Below are positions 19,264 through 28,217 of a DNA stretch of 64,000 nt, one piece after another (position 1 is the first letter of the stretch; each line of letters starts with the position of its first letter). The notes below the pieces were generated by a model. The model did no database searches, was not told where the DNA came from, and saw only the letters and a program-made list of their open reading frames with translations. Source of the stretch: Pseudomonas hormoni (GTDB lineage Bacteria > Pseudomonadota > Gammaproteobacteria > Pseudomonadales > Pseudomonadaceae); NCBI RefSeq assembly GCF_018502625.1, contig NZ_CP075566.1:1741001-1805000 (forward strand), in the 5' to 3' direction. A program made the translations under genes and the position numbers.

Positions 19264-20235
19264 ATGTTTGCATTGTTACGTCGATCCACCCGTTGCCTCG
19301 CGGTTGTCGTCACTACCGCTGTGCTTGCAACGCCTGTCTTTGCGCTGGAAACCGTCAAATTCATGGCCCCCGGTTCGGTGGGCGGCGGTTATGACCAGAC
19401 GGCGCGAGTGCTGGGCAAAGCCTTGATTGAAGCCAAGGCCGCCAAATCCGCCACCTTCGAAAACAAGGGTGGAGCAGGGGGCACGCTGGGGCTGGCGCAG
19501 TTTGCCAACAGCACCAAGGGCGATCCGGATGCGCTGCTCGTGGTCGGCGCGATCATGGTCGCGGGCATTGAGCAGAACAAGCCGCAGATTACCTTGAAGG
19601 ATGTGACGCCGATTGCCCGGCTGTTTACCGAGTACAACGTGATTGCCGTGCGCAAGGAGTCCGAATTCAAAACCCTGGAGGACCTGCTGAAAGCTTTCAA
19701 GGACAAACCGACCAGTATTTCCTGGGGCGGTGGCTCCAAGGGGTCGATCGATCACATCGGCATTGCCGAATTGGCCGCAAAAATGGGTATTCCGGTCAAC
19801 AAGGTCAATTACGTTGCCTTCGCGGGCGGGGGTGAAGTGGTTGCCCAGGCGTTGGGGGGGCAGATCAAAGTGATCACCGGCGGTTACGCCGAGCTTGGCC
19901 AGTACATCAGGAGCGATCAGTTCCGTGTGCTCGCCATCGGTGCACCGGAGCGCGTTGCCGGCATCGATGCCCCGACGCTCAAAGAAAGCGGGTATGACGT
20001 GATCATCGGCAATTGGCGTGGTGTTTACGGTGCCGCGAATCTCACACCCGAGCAGCGCAAGGAAGTGACCGATGCCGTGCTCGCCGCCGCCAACAGCAAG
20101 GTCTGGAAAGACAATATTGAAACCAACAAATGGTCTGCCAACATTCTGACCGGTGACGAGTTCGGTAAATTCGTCGACGAGGAGCATGTGCGGCTGCATG
20201 CGATGCTGGTCGAGGTCGGGCTGGTTGCGAAATGA
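19264..20235 (+). CDS. tctC: tripartite tricarboxylate transporter substrate-binding protein
   Basis: 323 residues from the ATG at 19264 (gggag ribosome site); the upstream in-frame ATG at 19192 would add 24 unrelated residues. Signal peptide to about ATPVFA|LETV, then the TctC pattern FMAPGSVGGGYDQTARVLG and ENKGGAGGTLGLAQF. It binds a tri- or dicarboxylate in the periplasm and hands it to TctBA. First gene of a tctCBA operon; its stop overlaps the start of tctB. Confidence 0.92.
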   Translation: MFALLRRSTRCLAVVVTTAVLATPVFALETVKFMAPGSVGGGYDQTARVLGKALIEAKAAKSATFENKGGAGGTLGLAQFANSTKGDPDALLVVGAIMVAGIEQNKPQITLKDVTPIARLFTEYNVIAVRKESEFKTLEDLLKAFKDKPTSISWGGGSKGSIDHIGIAELAAKMGIPVNKVNYVAFAGGGEVVAQALGGQIKVITGGYAELGQYIRSDQFRVLAIGAPERVAGIDAPTLKESGYDVIIGNWRGVYGAANLTPEQRKEVTDAVLAAANSKVWKDNIETNKWSANILTGDEFGKFVDEEHVRLHAMLVEVGLVAK

Positions 20236-20726
20236 CTCAGTCGCGCAAAGTCGTACCGGTGCAACTGGCGATTGGCGCCGGAGTGCTCGTCATCAGCGCC
20301 GTGCTGGCGTACGGCGCCTTCCTGTTTCCCCCCGAGATGGGGTTCATCATCCTCGCCGCGTCTGTTTATCCCTATGCCGTAGCGGTGTTCCTGGGGGGCG
20401 TGGGTGCGGTCCTGATCTATCAAGCCCTCACCGGCGGTTTTCGCGAACTGACTGACCACGAAGACGAGTCCGCAAAGGTGTTGCCCGGCGGCAAGGCCGG
20501 TGTGGCGTGGGTGACGGGGGGGCTGGTGGGTGTGGCCGTGCTGATCAATCTGATCGGATTCGTCCTGGCGGCCGCGCTGTTGTTCGCCTGTTCGGCGCGG
20601 GGCTTTGGCAGTCGCCATCCCCTGCGCGATCTTGCCATCGGCATTGCCCTGACGCTGCCGATTTACTGGTTGTTCAATGCCGGGCTGGGGGTTTCCCTTC
20701 CGCCGCTTGTCAACGCCTGGATCTGA
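20232..20726 (+). CDS. tctB: tripartite tricarboxylate transporter small membrane subunit
   Basis: 164 residues, four membrane helices (about 10-30, 38-60, 95-115, 135-155), size and arrangement of TctB. ATGA overlap with tctC at 20232-20235. Function: small integral subunit of the secondary citrate-type carrier. Confidence 0.9.
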   Translation: MTQSRKVVPVQLAIGAGVLVISAVLAYGAFLFPPEMGFIILAASVYPYAVAVFLGGVGAVLIYQALTGGFRELTDHEDESAKVLPGGKAGVAWVTGGLVGVAVLINLIGFVLAAALLFACSARGFGSRHPLRDLAIGIALTLPIYWLFNAGLGVSLPPLVNAWI

Positions 20727-20750
20727 TTCGGGCCGAAGGAGATCAACAGG

Positions 20751-22259
20751 GTGGACATTCTCGCAAGCCTGGCAATGGGTTTTTCCTCGGCCCTGACGCC
20801 GATCAATCTGATGTGGGGGTTCATTGGCTGCCTGCTCGGCACCGCCATCGGTGTCTTGCCGGGCATCGGGCCGGCGCTGACGGTGGCGCTGCTGCTGCCG
20901 ATCACCGCGAAGGTCGACCCCACCGGGGCGCTGATCATGTTTGCCGGTATCTATTACGGCGCTCAGTTTGGCGGCTCTACGACGTCCATTTTGCTCAATA
21001 CGCCCGGGGAATCGTCGTCCATGGTGACGGCCCTGGAAGGCAACCTCATGGCCCGCAATGGCCGGGCAGGGCCGGCCTTGGCCACGGCGGCCATTGGTTC
21101 CTTTGTGGCGGGCACCATTGCTACCATTCTGCTGACCCTGTTTGCGCCGATCGTGGCCAAACTGGCGCTCAAATTTGGACCTGCAGAGTATTTCGCCATC
21201 CTGGTGCTGTCGTTCACGACAGTGTCTGCCGTACTCGGGGCGTCCATGTTGCGCGGTTTTGCCTCGCTGGGTGTTGGCCTGACCGTCGGCTTGATTGGCC
21301 TGGACTCGACCTCGGGTATTGCCCGCTACACCTTGGGCGTTCCGGAGCTGGTCGATGGCATTGAAGTTGTGCTCGTCGCGGTCGGGTTATTTGCGGTGGG
21401 CGAGGCGTTGTACAGCCTGCTGTATCAGAAAGAAGAGGCGACGGGCCGACATCGCTTGACCTCCTTGTGGATGACGCGCGCCGACTGGAAGCGCTCGGTT
21501 CCGGCGTGGCTGCGGGGAACGCTGATCGGATTTCCCTTCGGGTCGATTCCGGCCGGTGGCGCGGAGATTCCAACGTTTCTGTCCTATTCGACCGAGCGCA
21601 AGCTCAGTAAATACCCGAAAGAATTTGCAGCCAGCAAAGGCGAGGGTGCCATCGAGGGTGTCGCTGGTCCTGAAGCGGCGAACAACGCGAGTGCGACCGG
21701 CTCTCTGGTGCCGTTGCTGACCCTCGGTATCCCGACGTCGGCCACGGCCGCCATCCTCTTGGCCGCATTCCAGAACTACAACCTGCAACCGGGACCGCTG
21801 CTGTTTGAAACCTCGGGGGAGCTGGTCTGGACCCTGGTGGCGTCGCTGTATATCGGCAACGTCATCCTGCTGGTGTTGAACCTGCCGTTGGTGGGGCTTT
21901 GGGTGAAGCTGTTGCAAATCCCGCGGCCGTACTTGAACGCCGGGATTCTGGTGTTCGCCACCATCGGCGTGTACGGCATGCGCCACTCTTCTTTCGACCT
22001 GTTGCTGATGCTGGCGATCGGGTGGGGCGGGGTGTTGATGCGTCGTTTCGACTTCCCCGTTGCCCCGGTGATCGTGGGCATGTTGCTAGGGCCGATGGCG
22101 GAAAAACAACTGCGCAACGCGTTGTCGATCAGCGAGGGCGACTGGACGGTGTTTCTGACACAACCGATTTCCGCTGCGTTTCTCGCATTGACTCTGCTGG
22201 TGCTGGTGGTGCCGCATCTGCTGCACGCCAGGGGCATCAAGTTGCATGAGGATGATTGA
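20751..22259 (+). CDS. tctA: tripartite tricarboxylate transporter large membrane subunit
   Basis: 502 residues, about 11-12 hydrophobic helices. Starts with GTG at 20751 after aaggagatc. Family motifs include [43 protein letters not shown] and [15 protein letters not shown]. Forms the carrier with TctB and receives substrate from TctC. The tctDE two-component genes that often accompany the operon are absent here. Confidence 0.93.
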   Translation: MDILASLAMGFSSALTPINLMWGFIGCLLGTAIGVLPGIGPALTVALLLPITAKVDPTGALIMFAGIYYGAQFGGSTTSILLNTPGESSSMVTALEGNLMARNGRAGPALATAAIGSFVAGTIATILLTLFAPIVAKLALKFGPAEYFAILVLSFTTVSAVLGASMLRGFASLGVGLTVGLIGLDSTSGIARYTLGVPELVDGIEVVLVAVGLFAVGEALYSLLYQKEEATGRHRLTSLWMTRADWKRSVPAWLRGTLIGFPFGSIPAGGAEIPTFLSYSTERKLSKYPKEFAASKGEGAIEGVAGPEAANNASATGSLVPLLTLGIPTSATAAILLAAFQNYNLQPGPLLFETSGELVWTLVASLYIGNVILLVLNLPLVGLWVKLLQIPRPYLNAGILVFATIGVYGMRHSSFDLLLMLAIGWGGVLMRRFDFPVAPVIVGMLLGPMAEKQLRNALSISEGDWTVFLTQPISAAFLALTLLVLVVPHLLHARGIKLHEDD

Positions 22260-22311
22260 GCGGGTGGGCTACCTGACAGCCGAGCTGACACTTCGGATGT
22301 ACTCGTTCCCC

Positions 22312-22393
22312 TGTAGGAGCCGGCTTGCTGGCGATTGGGCCTTAGCCTTGCATTGCCCTTTCGGCCGCTATCGCCAGCAAGCCGGCTCCTACA
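22312..22393. repeat. REP pair downstream of tctA
   Basis: tgtaggagccggcttgctgg at 22312 and its complement ending gccggctcctaca at 22393 frame a ~30-base spacer; one long hairpin. Placement 50 bases after tctA suggests transcript-end protection or termination. Confidence 0.9.
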
Positions 22394-22580
22394 ATTGATT
22401 TGTGTAATGGTGAGTACCGCGTTCGCATGAAGTTGCCGCTGCCGCTGTTTTTATTAACGAATGCATCCGCGTCAGGGTTATGTCCGTTAGACGATATCTA
22501 CTGGCTTATTAGCGTTAGTCGGCAATTGGCAGGCGCGTTAGAGTCGAGGCACCGTTCCTCGCCACCGCCGGATGACACCG

Positions 22581-23579
22581 ATGACCCGCCCCCGTTTCTT
22601 GCCCGACAACTTCACCCTGACCCTGATCGGCGTGGTCGTTCTCGCCAGCCTGCTGCCCGCCAGCGGCCAGGTTGCGGTCGGGTTTGGCTGGCTGACCAAC
22701 CTCGCCATTGCCCTGCTGTTTTTCCTGCATGGCGCCAAACTGTCGCGTGAATCGATCATCGCCGGTGCCGGTCACTGGCGCTTGCATTTGCTGGTGTTCA
22801 GCCTGACGTTCATCCTGTTTCCGCTGATCGGCCTGGCGCTCAAACCCTTGCTCTCGCCGCTGATCGGCGACGATCTGTACATGGGCATGCTCTACCTCTG
22901 CGCACTGCCCGCAACGGTGCAGTCGGCGATTGCTTTCACGTCTTTGGCTCGCGGGAATATTCCGGCGGCGATTTGCAGCGCGGCAGCCTCCAGCCTGTTC
23001 GGGATTTTCCTCACGCCGTTGCTGGTGACGTTGCTGCTGAATGTGCATGGCGAGGGCGGTTCGACACTCGATGCGATTCTGAAGATCAGCGTGCAACTGT
23101 TGCTGCCGTTCATTGCCGGCCAGATCGCCCGGCGCTGGATCGGTGCCTGGGTGGCGCGCAACAAGAGCTGGCTCAAGTTCGTCGACCAGGGTTCGATTCT
23201 GTTGGTGGTCTACGGTGCGTTCAGTGAGGCGGTGATCGAAGGCATCTGGCACCAGATTCCGCTCTGGGAGCTGGCCGGGTTGGTGGTGGTCTGCTGCATC
23301 GTGCTGGGCCTGGTATTGCTGGCGTCCACCGTGCTGGGCAAGGCCTTTGGCTTCAATCAGGAAGACCGAATCACCATCCTGTTCTGTGGTTCGAAAAAGA
23401 GCCTGGCCACCGGCGTGCCGATGGCCCAGGTGTTGTTCGCCGGCAGCACGATTGGCGTGTTGATCCTGCCGTTGATGCTGTTTCACCAGATTCAGTTGAT
23501 GGTCTGCGCGGTGCTGGCGCAGCGTTATGCCAATCGCCCGGAAAGCGTCGTCGAACTGATGGCTCAGGTTGATCCTTGA
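22581..23579 (+). CDS. bile acid:sodium symporter family transporter (SLC10, PF13593 type)
   Basis: 332 residues, about ten membrane helices. Characteristic stretches are LAIALLFFLHGAKLSRE near residue 45, LCALPATVQSAIAFTSLARGN near 110 and FCGSKKSLATGVPMAQVLF near 275, the pattern of SBF-like proteins related to human SLC10A7. Substrate unknown. I chose the second ATG (22581) because homologues I recall start MTRPRFLPDNF; the ATG at 22572 is three codons earlier. Confidence 0.85.
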   Translation: MTRPRFLPDNFTLTLIGVVVLASLLPASGQVAVGFGWLTNLAIALLFFLHGAKLSRESIIAGAGHWRLHLLVFSLTFILFPLIGLALKPLLSPLIGDDLYMGMLYLCALPATVQSAIAFTSLARGNIPAAICSAAASSLFGIFLTPLLVTLLLNVHGEGGSTLDAILKISVQLLLPFIAGQIARRWIGAWVARNKSWLKFVDQGSILLVVYGAFSEAVIEGIWHQIPLWELAGLVVVCCIVLGLVLLASTVLGKAFGFNQEDRITILFCGSKKSLATGVPMAQVLFAGSTIGVLILPLMLFHQIQLMVCAVLAQRYANRPESVVELMAQVDP

Positions 23580-23613
23580 GGGCTGCGAACTGGCCGTGTC
23601 TGAAGCGATATTT

Positions 23614-23660
23614 CTTGTGGGAGCTGCGGTGCGGCGATCCGACTTGCCTGCGAAAGGCGG
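23614..23660 (+). repeat. single degenerate REP-like unit
   Basis: ttgtgggagctgcggtgcggcgatccgacttgcctgcg-type sequence: the start and the gacttgcctgcgaaag part are known Pseudomonas REP variants. No inverted partner nearby. Confidence 0.55.
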
Positions 23661-23791
23661 TCTGATAGTCGATCTGTTCTTGCGTGTGTACCCGGAACCC
23701 CTGCTCGCGAAGTTGGCCGGACAGACGACCTCTGTTCTCACGGATGTACCCGAAACCAATGTGGGAGCAACTGTCTTCACCCTGCCATTCG

Positions 23792-24721
<930 letters not shown>

Positions 24722-24734
24722 TTACACTCAGGAG

Positions 24735-24900
24735 TGAGAGTGCTCTGGCTTTGCCCACGCTTGTGATTTCGAGTGGCTGCTCGTCCAACTGTTCGGGCTT
24801 ATGGGCCAGAGTGGAAAGGTGAATGGCAGCTTGGCTCCCACACGTGCTTTAAGCACCGCGGACTCACAGCTTGCCATTCACCCCTCTCACCCCAGAGCTT
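24735..24900 (-). ncRNA. predicted bridge RNA of the IS110 element
   Basis: On the minus strand the leader forms two stem-loops with internal loops. Loop 1 is closed by ggtgaatggc/gccattcacc (24884-24818) and has an inner gtgct-taa-agcac hairpin; its 3' strand tgtgggagc complements the target side gctcccaca, its 5' strand gaguccgc pairs with gcgggctt (two G.U). Loop 2 is closed by ctctggc/gccagag (24811-24743) with inner cgag-cagcca-ctcg; its 5' strand acagttg equals the element's end at 23768-23774 (complement) and its 3' strand cacaagc equals 24916-24922. This is the known target-loop/donor-loop plan of IS110 bridge RNAs. RNA ends are estimates. Confidence 0.8.
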
Positions 24901-24972
24901 ATTCCTAGATCTAGACACAAGCGGGCTTGCCCGCGATGGCTGTGTGTTGGGCAACATAGGTTTTGATGGTGT

Positions 24973-25318
24973 ACATATCCGTTGCTGCGGTGACGACTGC
25001 TATTGGTTCCGCCCTTACGGCGGGTTACTTGGAAAAGCGCCAAGTAACCAAGCGCCCGGCGCCCCTGACGTACGGTGGCTCGCCTAGGCTCGCCATGCCC
25101 TCGCTCCGGTCCTGCTCCGTGGGCCCGCCGCCATCGGCCATCCATGGCCGGGGGCGGCTAACCCGGCATCCCTGCCGGGTTGCCCACTGCGCAGAACCTG
25201 CGCTCGGCCTTCCGACGGGGCAGATCAAGATCAAAAACCAAAGCGAGGCGGCCTGATAGCCGGCCTGAAGTTGGTCAGGATCATCGGCGGTGAACACCAA
25301 TGTCACACCCCCCAACAA
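24973..25318 (+). repeat. long intergenic repeat, copy B
   Basis: Nearly identical to copy A at 8889-9234, in the same orientation, and followed by the same REP pair. Starts about 50 bases after the IS110 end. No inverted partner follows here; the next sequence is the epoxide-hydrolase remnant. Confidence 0.85.
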
Positions 25319-25427
25319 TCCCCTGTGGGAGCTGGCTTGCCAGCGATGGACGCCCAGACACCGCGTTATTTCAGACAGCACGCGTCATCGTTAACGACCA
25401 TCGCTGGCAAGCCAGCTCCCACAAGGG
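25319..25427. repeat. REP pair next to copy B
   Basis: ccctgtgggagctggcttgcc and the complementary unit ending cagctcccacaaggg, separated by ~48 bases that match the spacer of the pair at 9235-9342 with few changes. Confidence 0.9.
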
Positions 25428-25474
25428 ACCGACCTGCACACCGGGACAATGGGCAGGCCAACGCAACGCAGCTT

Positions 25475-25693
25475 TTAGCGCAAGGTGCGGAAGGCCGCGC
25501 GCAGTTCCTTGGCGAATAACTCAGGCTGTTCCCACGCAGCGAAATGCCCGCCCTTGTCCACTTCGTTGAAGTAGATCAGGTTGGGATAGGCGCGCTCGGT
25601 CCAGGTTTTCGGTGCCTGGTAGATTTCACCCGGAAACACCGTCACGGCCACAGGGATCTTGATATCCCGGGTCTTCTGTTCCACGGCGGCCCA
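25475..25693 (-). pseudogene. 3' fragment of an epoxide hydrolase gene
   Basis: About 73 codons: WAAVEQKTRDIKIPVAVTVF, then PGEIYQAPKTW, YPNLIYFNEVDKGGHFAAWEQP and an end AAFRTLR. The last part with GGHFAAWEQP is the typical C-terminus of EphA/EHN-type epoxide hydrolases, including the catalytic histidine. It follows in the same frame directly behind the TGA of the alpha/beta hydrolase gene, with no start of its own except a GTG at 25684. The 5' nine-tenths of the gene is gone, so this is a remnant. Confidence 0.8.
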
Positions 25694-26602
25694 TCAGTCC
25701 AGAAAGGCATTGGCTTGCGTCACGAAATCGTCGGCATACTGGAATAACGCACCGTGCCCCGAGTTTGGATAGATCAACAACTTGGCGTTCGGAATGTGCT
25801 GTTGCAGCGTGTAGGAGTTCTGGGTGGGCACCATGATGTCCTTGCTGCCATTGACCACCAGAGTGGGCTGGCTAATCTTGCTCAGTTGCGAAAACGTGCC
25901 GTCACCGGGCGTGTTCCACTTGCCCAGCGCCGCCCCTTGGGCCGCGATGACTTTCATCGAATTGAGCTTGTCGAGACCTTCCTTGCGCTGATGGCGCCTT
26001 TCCCAGAATTCCCGGGCTGCCAGTTGGCTTGATGGCGCCGGATCGAAGAACAGGTAAGCGGTCTCTTCCAGCGTGGCGATGGATTCGCGCAGTGCGATTT
26101 CGGGAACCCGTGGATCATTTCCCGCGATCCCGCCGCGTGGCGATGTTCCCGCCAGGATCAGCCGGCGCACCAGCTGCGGATGGCGCAACGCAACTTCCTG
26201 CGCCACCATGCCGCCGATTGAAAAGCCAAGCACGTCGACCTGTTTCAACCCACGGGCGCGGGCAAACGCAGCGACGTGGTCGGCCATGCCTTCGAACGAA
26301 TCGGGTGTTTCGCCGCTGCTGAGGCCCACGCCGGCATTGTCGAACAGGTAGACCGGTCGCTGCTTTGCCAGGCCATCGGTCACTGCCGGGTCCCAGTAAT
26401 CCAGGTTGCCGCGAAAGTGCTGGAGCAAGATTACGGGAACACCGGTCTGCGCGCCGAATTGGCGATAGGCATAACGCACGCCGTCAGCTACGACGAATTG
26501 ATTGGGGGCGTTGTTGTGCGTGGCAGCCGGCGCCGCAAGGGCGCCGCTGACCGCGATGGTAAAGAATGCAGCCCCGAGGGCCAGTCGCTGGAAGAGTTTC
26601 AC
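25694..26602 (-). CDS. exported alpha/beta hydrolase
   Basis: 302 residues from the GTG at 26602, which has a textbook aaggag at six bases; the ATG at 26620 lies upstream of that ribosome site. Signal peptide up to about VSGALA|APAATHN. Motifs: LLQHFRGNLDYWDP after strand 3, nucleophile elbow GFSIGGMVAQE, acid loop VVNGSKDIMVP, catalytic histidine in NSGHGALFQY. It lies 10 bases after the SDR gene, same operon. Substrate unknown. Confidence 0.88.
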   Translation of the reverse strand: MKLFQRLALGAAFFTIAVSGALAAPAATHNNAPNQFVVADGVRYAYRQFGAQTGVPVILLQHFRGNLDYWDPAVTDGLAKQRPVYLFDNAGVGLSSGETPDSFEGMADHVAAFARARGLKQVDVLGFSIGGMVAQEVALRHPQLVRRLILAGTSPRGGIAGNDPRVPEIALRESIATLEETAYLFFDPAPSSQLAAREFWERRHQRKEGLDKLNSMKVIAAQGAALGKWNTPGDGTFSQLSKISQPTLVVNGSKDIMVPTQNSYTLQQHIPNAKLLIYPNSGHGALFQYADDFVTQANAFLD

Positions 26603-26612
26603 GGTGTGCTCC

Positions 26613-27326
26613 TTACGCAACGGTTTCTGGGTTCAGGTAAGCCGCTTGCCCGGTAGACAGGCTGGCTTTGATGGCGCGAGTCCCTTTGTCTGCGAGCACT
26701 TCCTGCAGGCCTGCTTCCACCCCGTCCAGCGATTGGATCACGACGTCGGATGGCTGGACTTTCGGTACGTCAAAACCATGTGTCAGGTCGGTGTCGATGA
26801 AGCCGACATGCAGCCCTTGCACGCTTGTGCCCTGGCCATGGAGTTCGATTCGCAGCGAATTGGTGAAGCTCCACGCCGCTGCTTTCGATGCCGCATAGGC
26901 GGACAGGAAGGGCGCGGCAACCCAGGTTGCATCCGACAGTACGTTGACGATCGCGCCACCGCCGTTAGCTTTGAGTATCGGTGCGAAGGCCAGGCTGACG
27001 TGCATGACGCCGTAGTAATTGGTTTCGAAGATTTCGCGGGCGGCTTCCACCAGGCCAGGATCAAGCATGGAGGGCAGCACGCGGGCAATACCGGCATTGT
27101 TGACCAGCAGCGTCACGTCGCCAGCCTGTGCCACTGCCGCGGCGACCGATGCCGGGTCGCTGACGTCGAGGCGAATGGCGATGACGCCCGGAATGTCGAC
27201 GCCTTCAGGATTGCGCACCCCTGCGTAGACCTTGCTGGCACCGCGTGCCACGAGTTCTTTTGCGAAGGCAAGGCCAAGACCACGGTTGGCGCCGGTAACA
27301 AATGCTACGGAGTTTTTGATGTTCAT
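26613..27326 (-). CDS. short-chain dehydrogenase/reductase
   Basis: 237 residues, classical SDR. Cofactor motif TGANRGLGLAFAKEL near residue 12, NNAGIA near 80, active-site Ser/Tyr/Lys in LSAYAASKAAAW with YxxxK intact. NAD(P)-dependent oxidoreductase in the cytosol; substrate unknown. First gene of the operon SDR-hydrolase-remnant, divergent from the TetR-type gene at 27522. Confidence 0.9.
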   Translation of the reverse strand: MNIKNSVAFVTGANRGLGLAFAKELVARGASKVYAGVRNPEGVDIPGVIAIRLDVSDPASVAAAVAQAGDVTLLVNNAGIARVLPSMLDPGLVEAAREIFETNYYGVMHVSLAFAPILKANGGGAIVNVLSDATWVAAPFLSAYAASKAAAWSFTNSLRIELHGQGTSVQGLHVGFIDTDLTHGFDVPKVQPSDVVIQSLDGVEAGLQEVLADKGTRAIKASLSTGQAAYLNPETVA

Positions 27327-27366
27327 GGTGTGTGCTCTGGCAGGGGGAGCGACTTGCGCTCATTAA

Positions 27367-27382
27367 GATTGCGGTTGCAATC
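27367..27382. promoter_or_regulatory. probable TetR operator, SDR side
   Basis: Perfect inverted repeat gattgc-ggtt-gcaatc. The 13-mer attgcggttgcaa recurs exactly at 27472-27484 near the start of the divergent TetR gene. It lies 41 bases upstream of the SDR start. Confidence 0.65.
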
Positions 27383-27471
27383 AATGTTTTTATAGTGGTA
27401 GTCGCAATCATTAAAGTCAAGCAAAAAAACAAAACAATTTTAATGTCCGATTAAACATGGAATTGTCGTTA

Positions 27472-27484
27472 ATTGCGGTTGCAA
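27472..27484. promoter_or_regulatory. probable TetR operator, regulator side
   Basis: attgcggttgcaa, an exact second copy of the 13-mer at 27368-27380; 37 bases upstream of the regulator's ATG, as expected for autoregulation. A third, half-like copy (gtcgcaatcatt) lies near 27400. Confidence 0.6.
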
Positions 27485-27521
27485 CGATAATGTGCCAGAG
27501 TGCGCGCGAAGGAGACTCATC

Positions 27522-28124
27522 ATGAAAATCTCGAAAGAAAAAGCACAAGCAAACCGCGCCGCACTGGTGGAGACGGCAAGCCGCCTGTTTCAACAGAAAG
27601 GGATCGACGGGGTAGGCGTTGCCGAAATCAGCAAGTCGGCTGGTTTGACACACGGCGCGCTGTACGCGCATTTCCCATCCAAGGAAGCGCTGGCAGCCGA
27701 GGCGCTGGCATGGAGCCTGGAGCAGGGAAACGCCAAGCTTTATACCGGCACGGTCGATGGCGAGCCGGATCTGGACCGTTTCCTGTCCGACTATCTGTCC
27801 GTCGACAGGCGCGACGACTACGCCGATCACTGTGCAATGGCCGCGTCCGCCAGCGAAATCGGGCGCCAGGATGTGGCGACCAGCGCAACGTTTACCGAAG
27901 GTTATATGGTGTTGGTGCGGGCGTTTGAGCGCAGGGTTGCCGCCAACAATCCCGGCGTCGACGCGCTTGATACCGCCATGGGCATCGTAGCGGCAATGGT
28001 TGGCGCGCTCTCGGTTGCGCGCGCCACGGCGAAGGCCAGGCCAGAGGTGTCGGCCCAGGTGTTGCGGGGCGTGCGTCACATGATCGACAGCGCACTGGGC
28101 AAACCGGTCGAGCCGGGTATTTAA
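27522..28124 (+). CDS. TetR/AcrR-family repressor
   Basis: 200 residues from the ATG at 27522 (ribosome site aaggaga). HTH at about residues 25-50: GVAEISKSAGLTHGALYAHFPSK-like segment (quoted in part: KSAGLTHGALYAHF). The C-terminal ligand domain carries ASASEIGRQD, seen in a group of TetR proteins that sense electrophiles or aromatic compounds. Divergent from the SDR operon and flanked by two copies of one operator-like 13-mer, so it is very likely that operon's repressor. Confidence 0.9.
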   Translation: MKISKEKAQANRAALVETASRLFQQKGIDGVGVAEISKSAGLTHGALYAHFPSKEALAAEALAWSLEQGNAKLYTGTVDGEPDLDRFLSDYLSVDRRDDYADHCAMAASASEIGRQDVATSATFTEGYMVLVRAFERRVAANNPGVDALDTAMGIVAAMVGALSVARATAKARPEVSAQVLRGVRHMIDSALGKPVEPGI

Positions 28125-28217
28125 AAAAGAGCCAATCTAAATTCCATCGGCGCAATCCGGATCATTTGCCACTGAGCAGTGGCCAATGACCCGCTTGGGT
28201 TTGGCGGTGGCAGGCGC

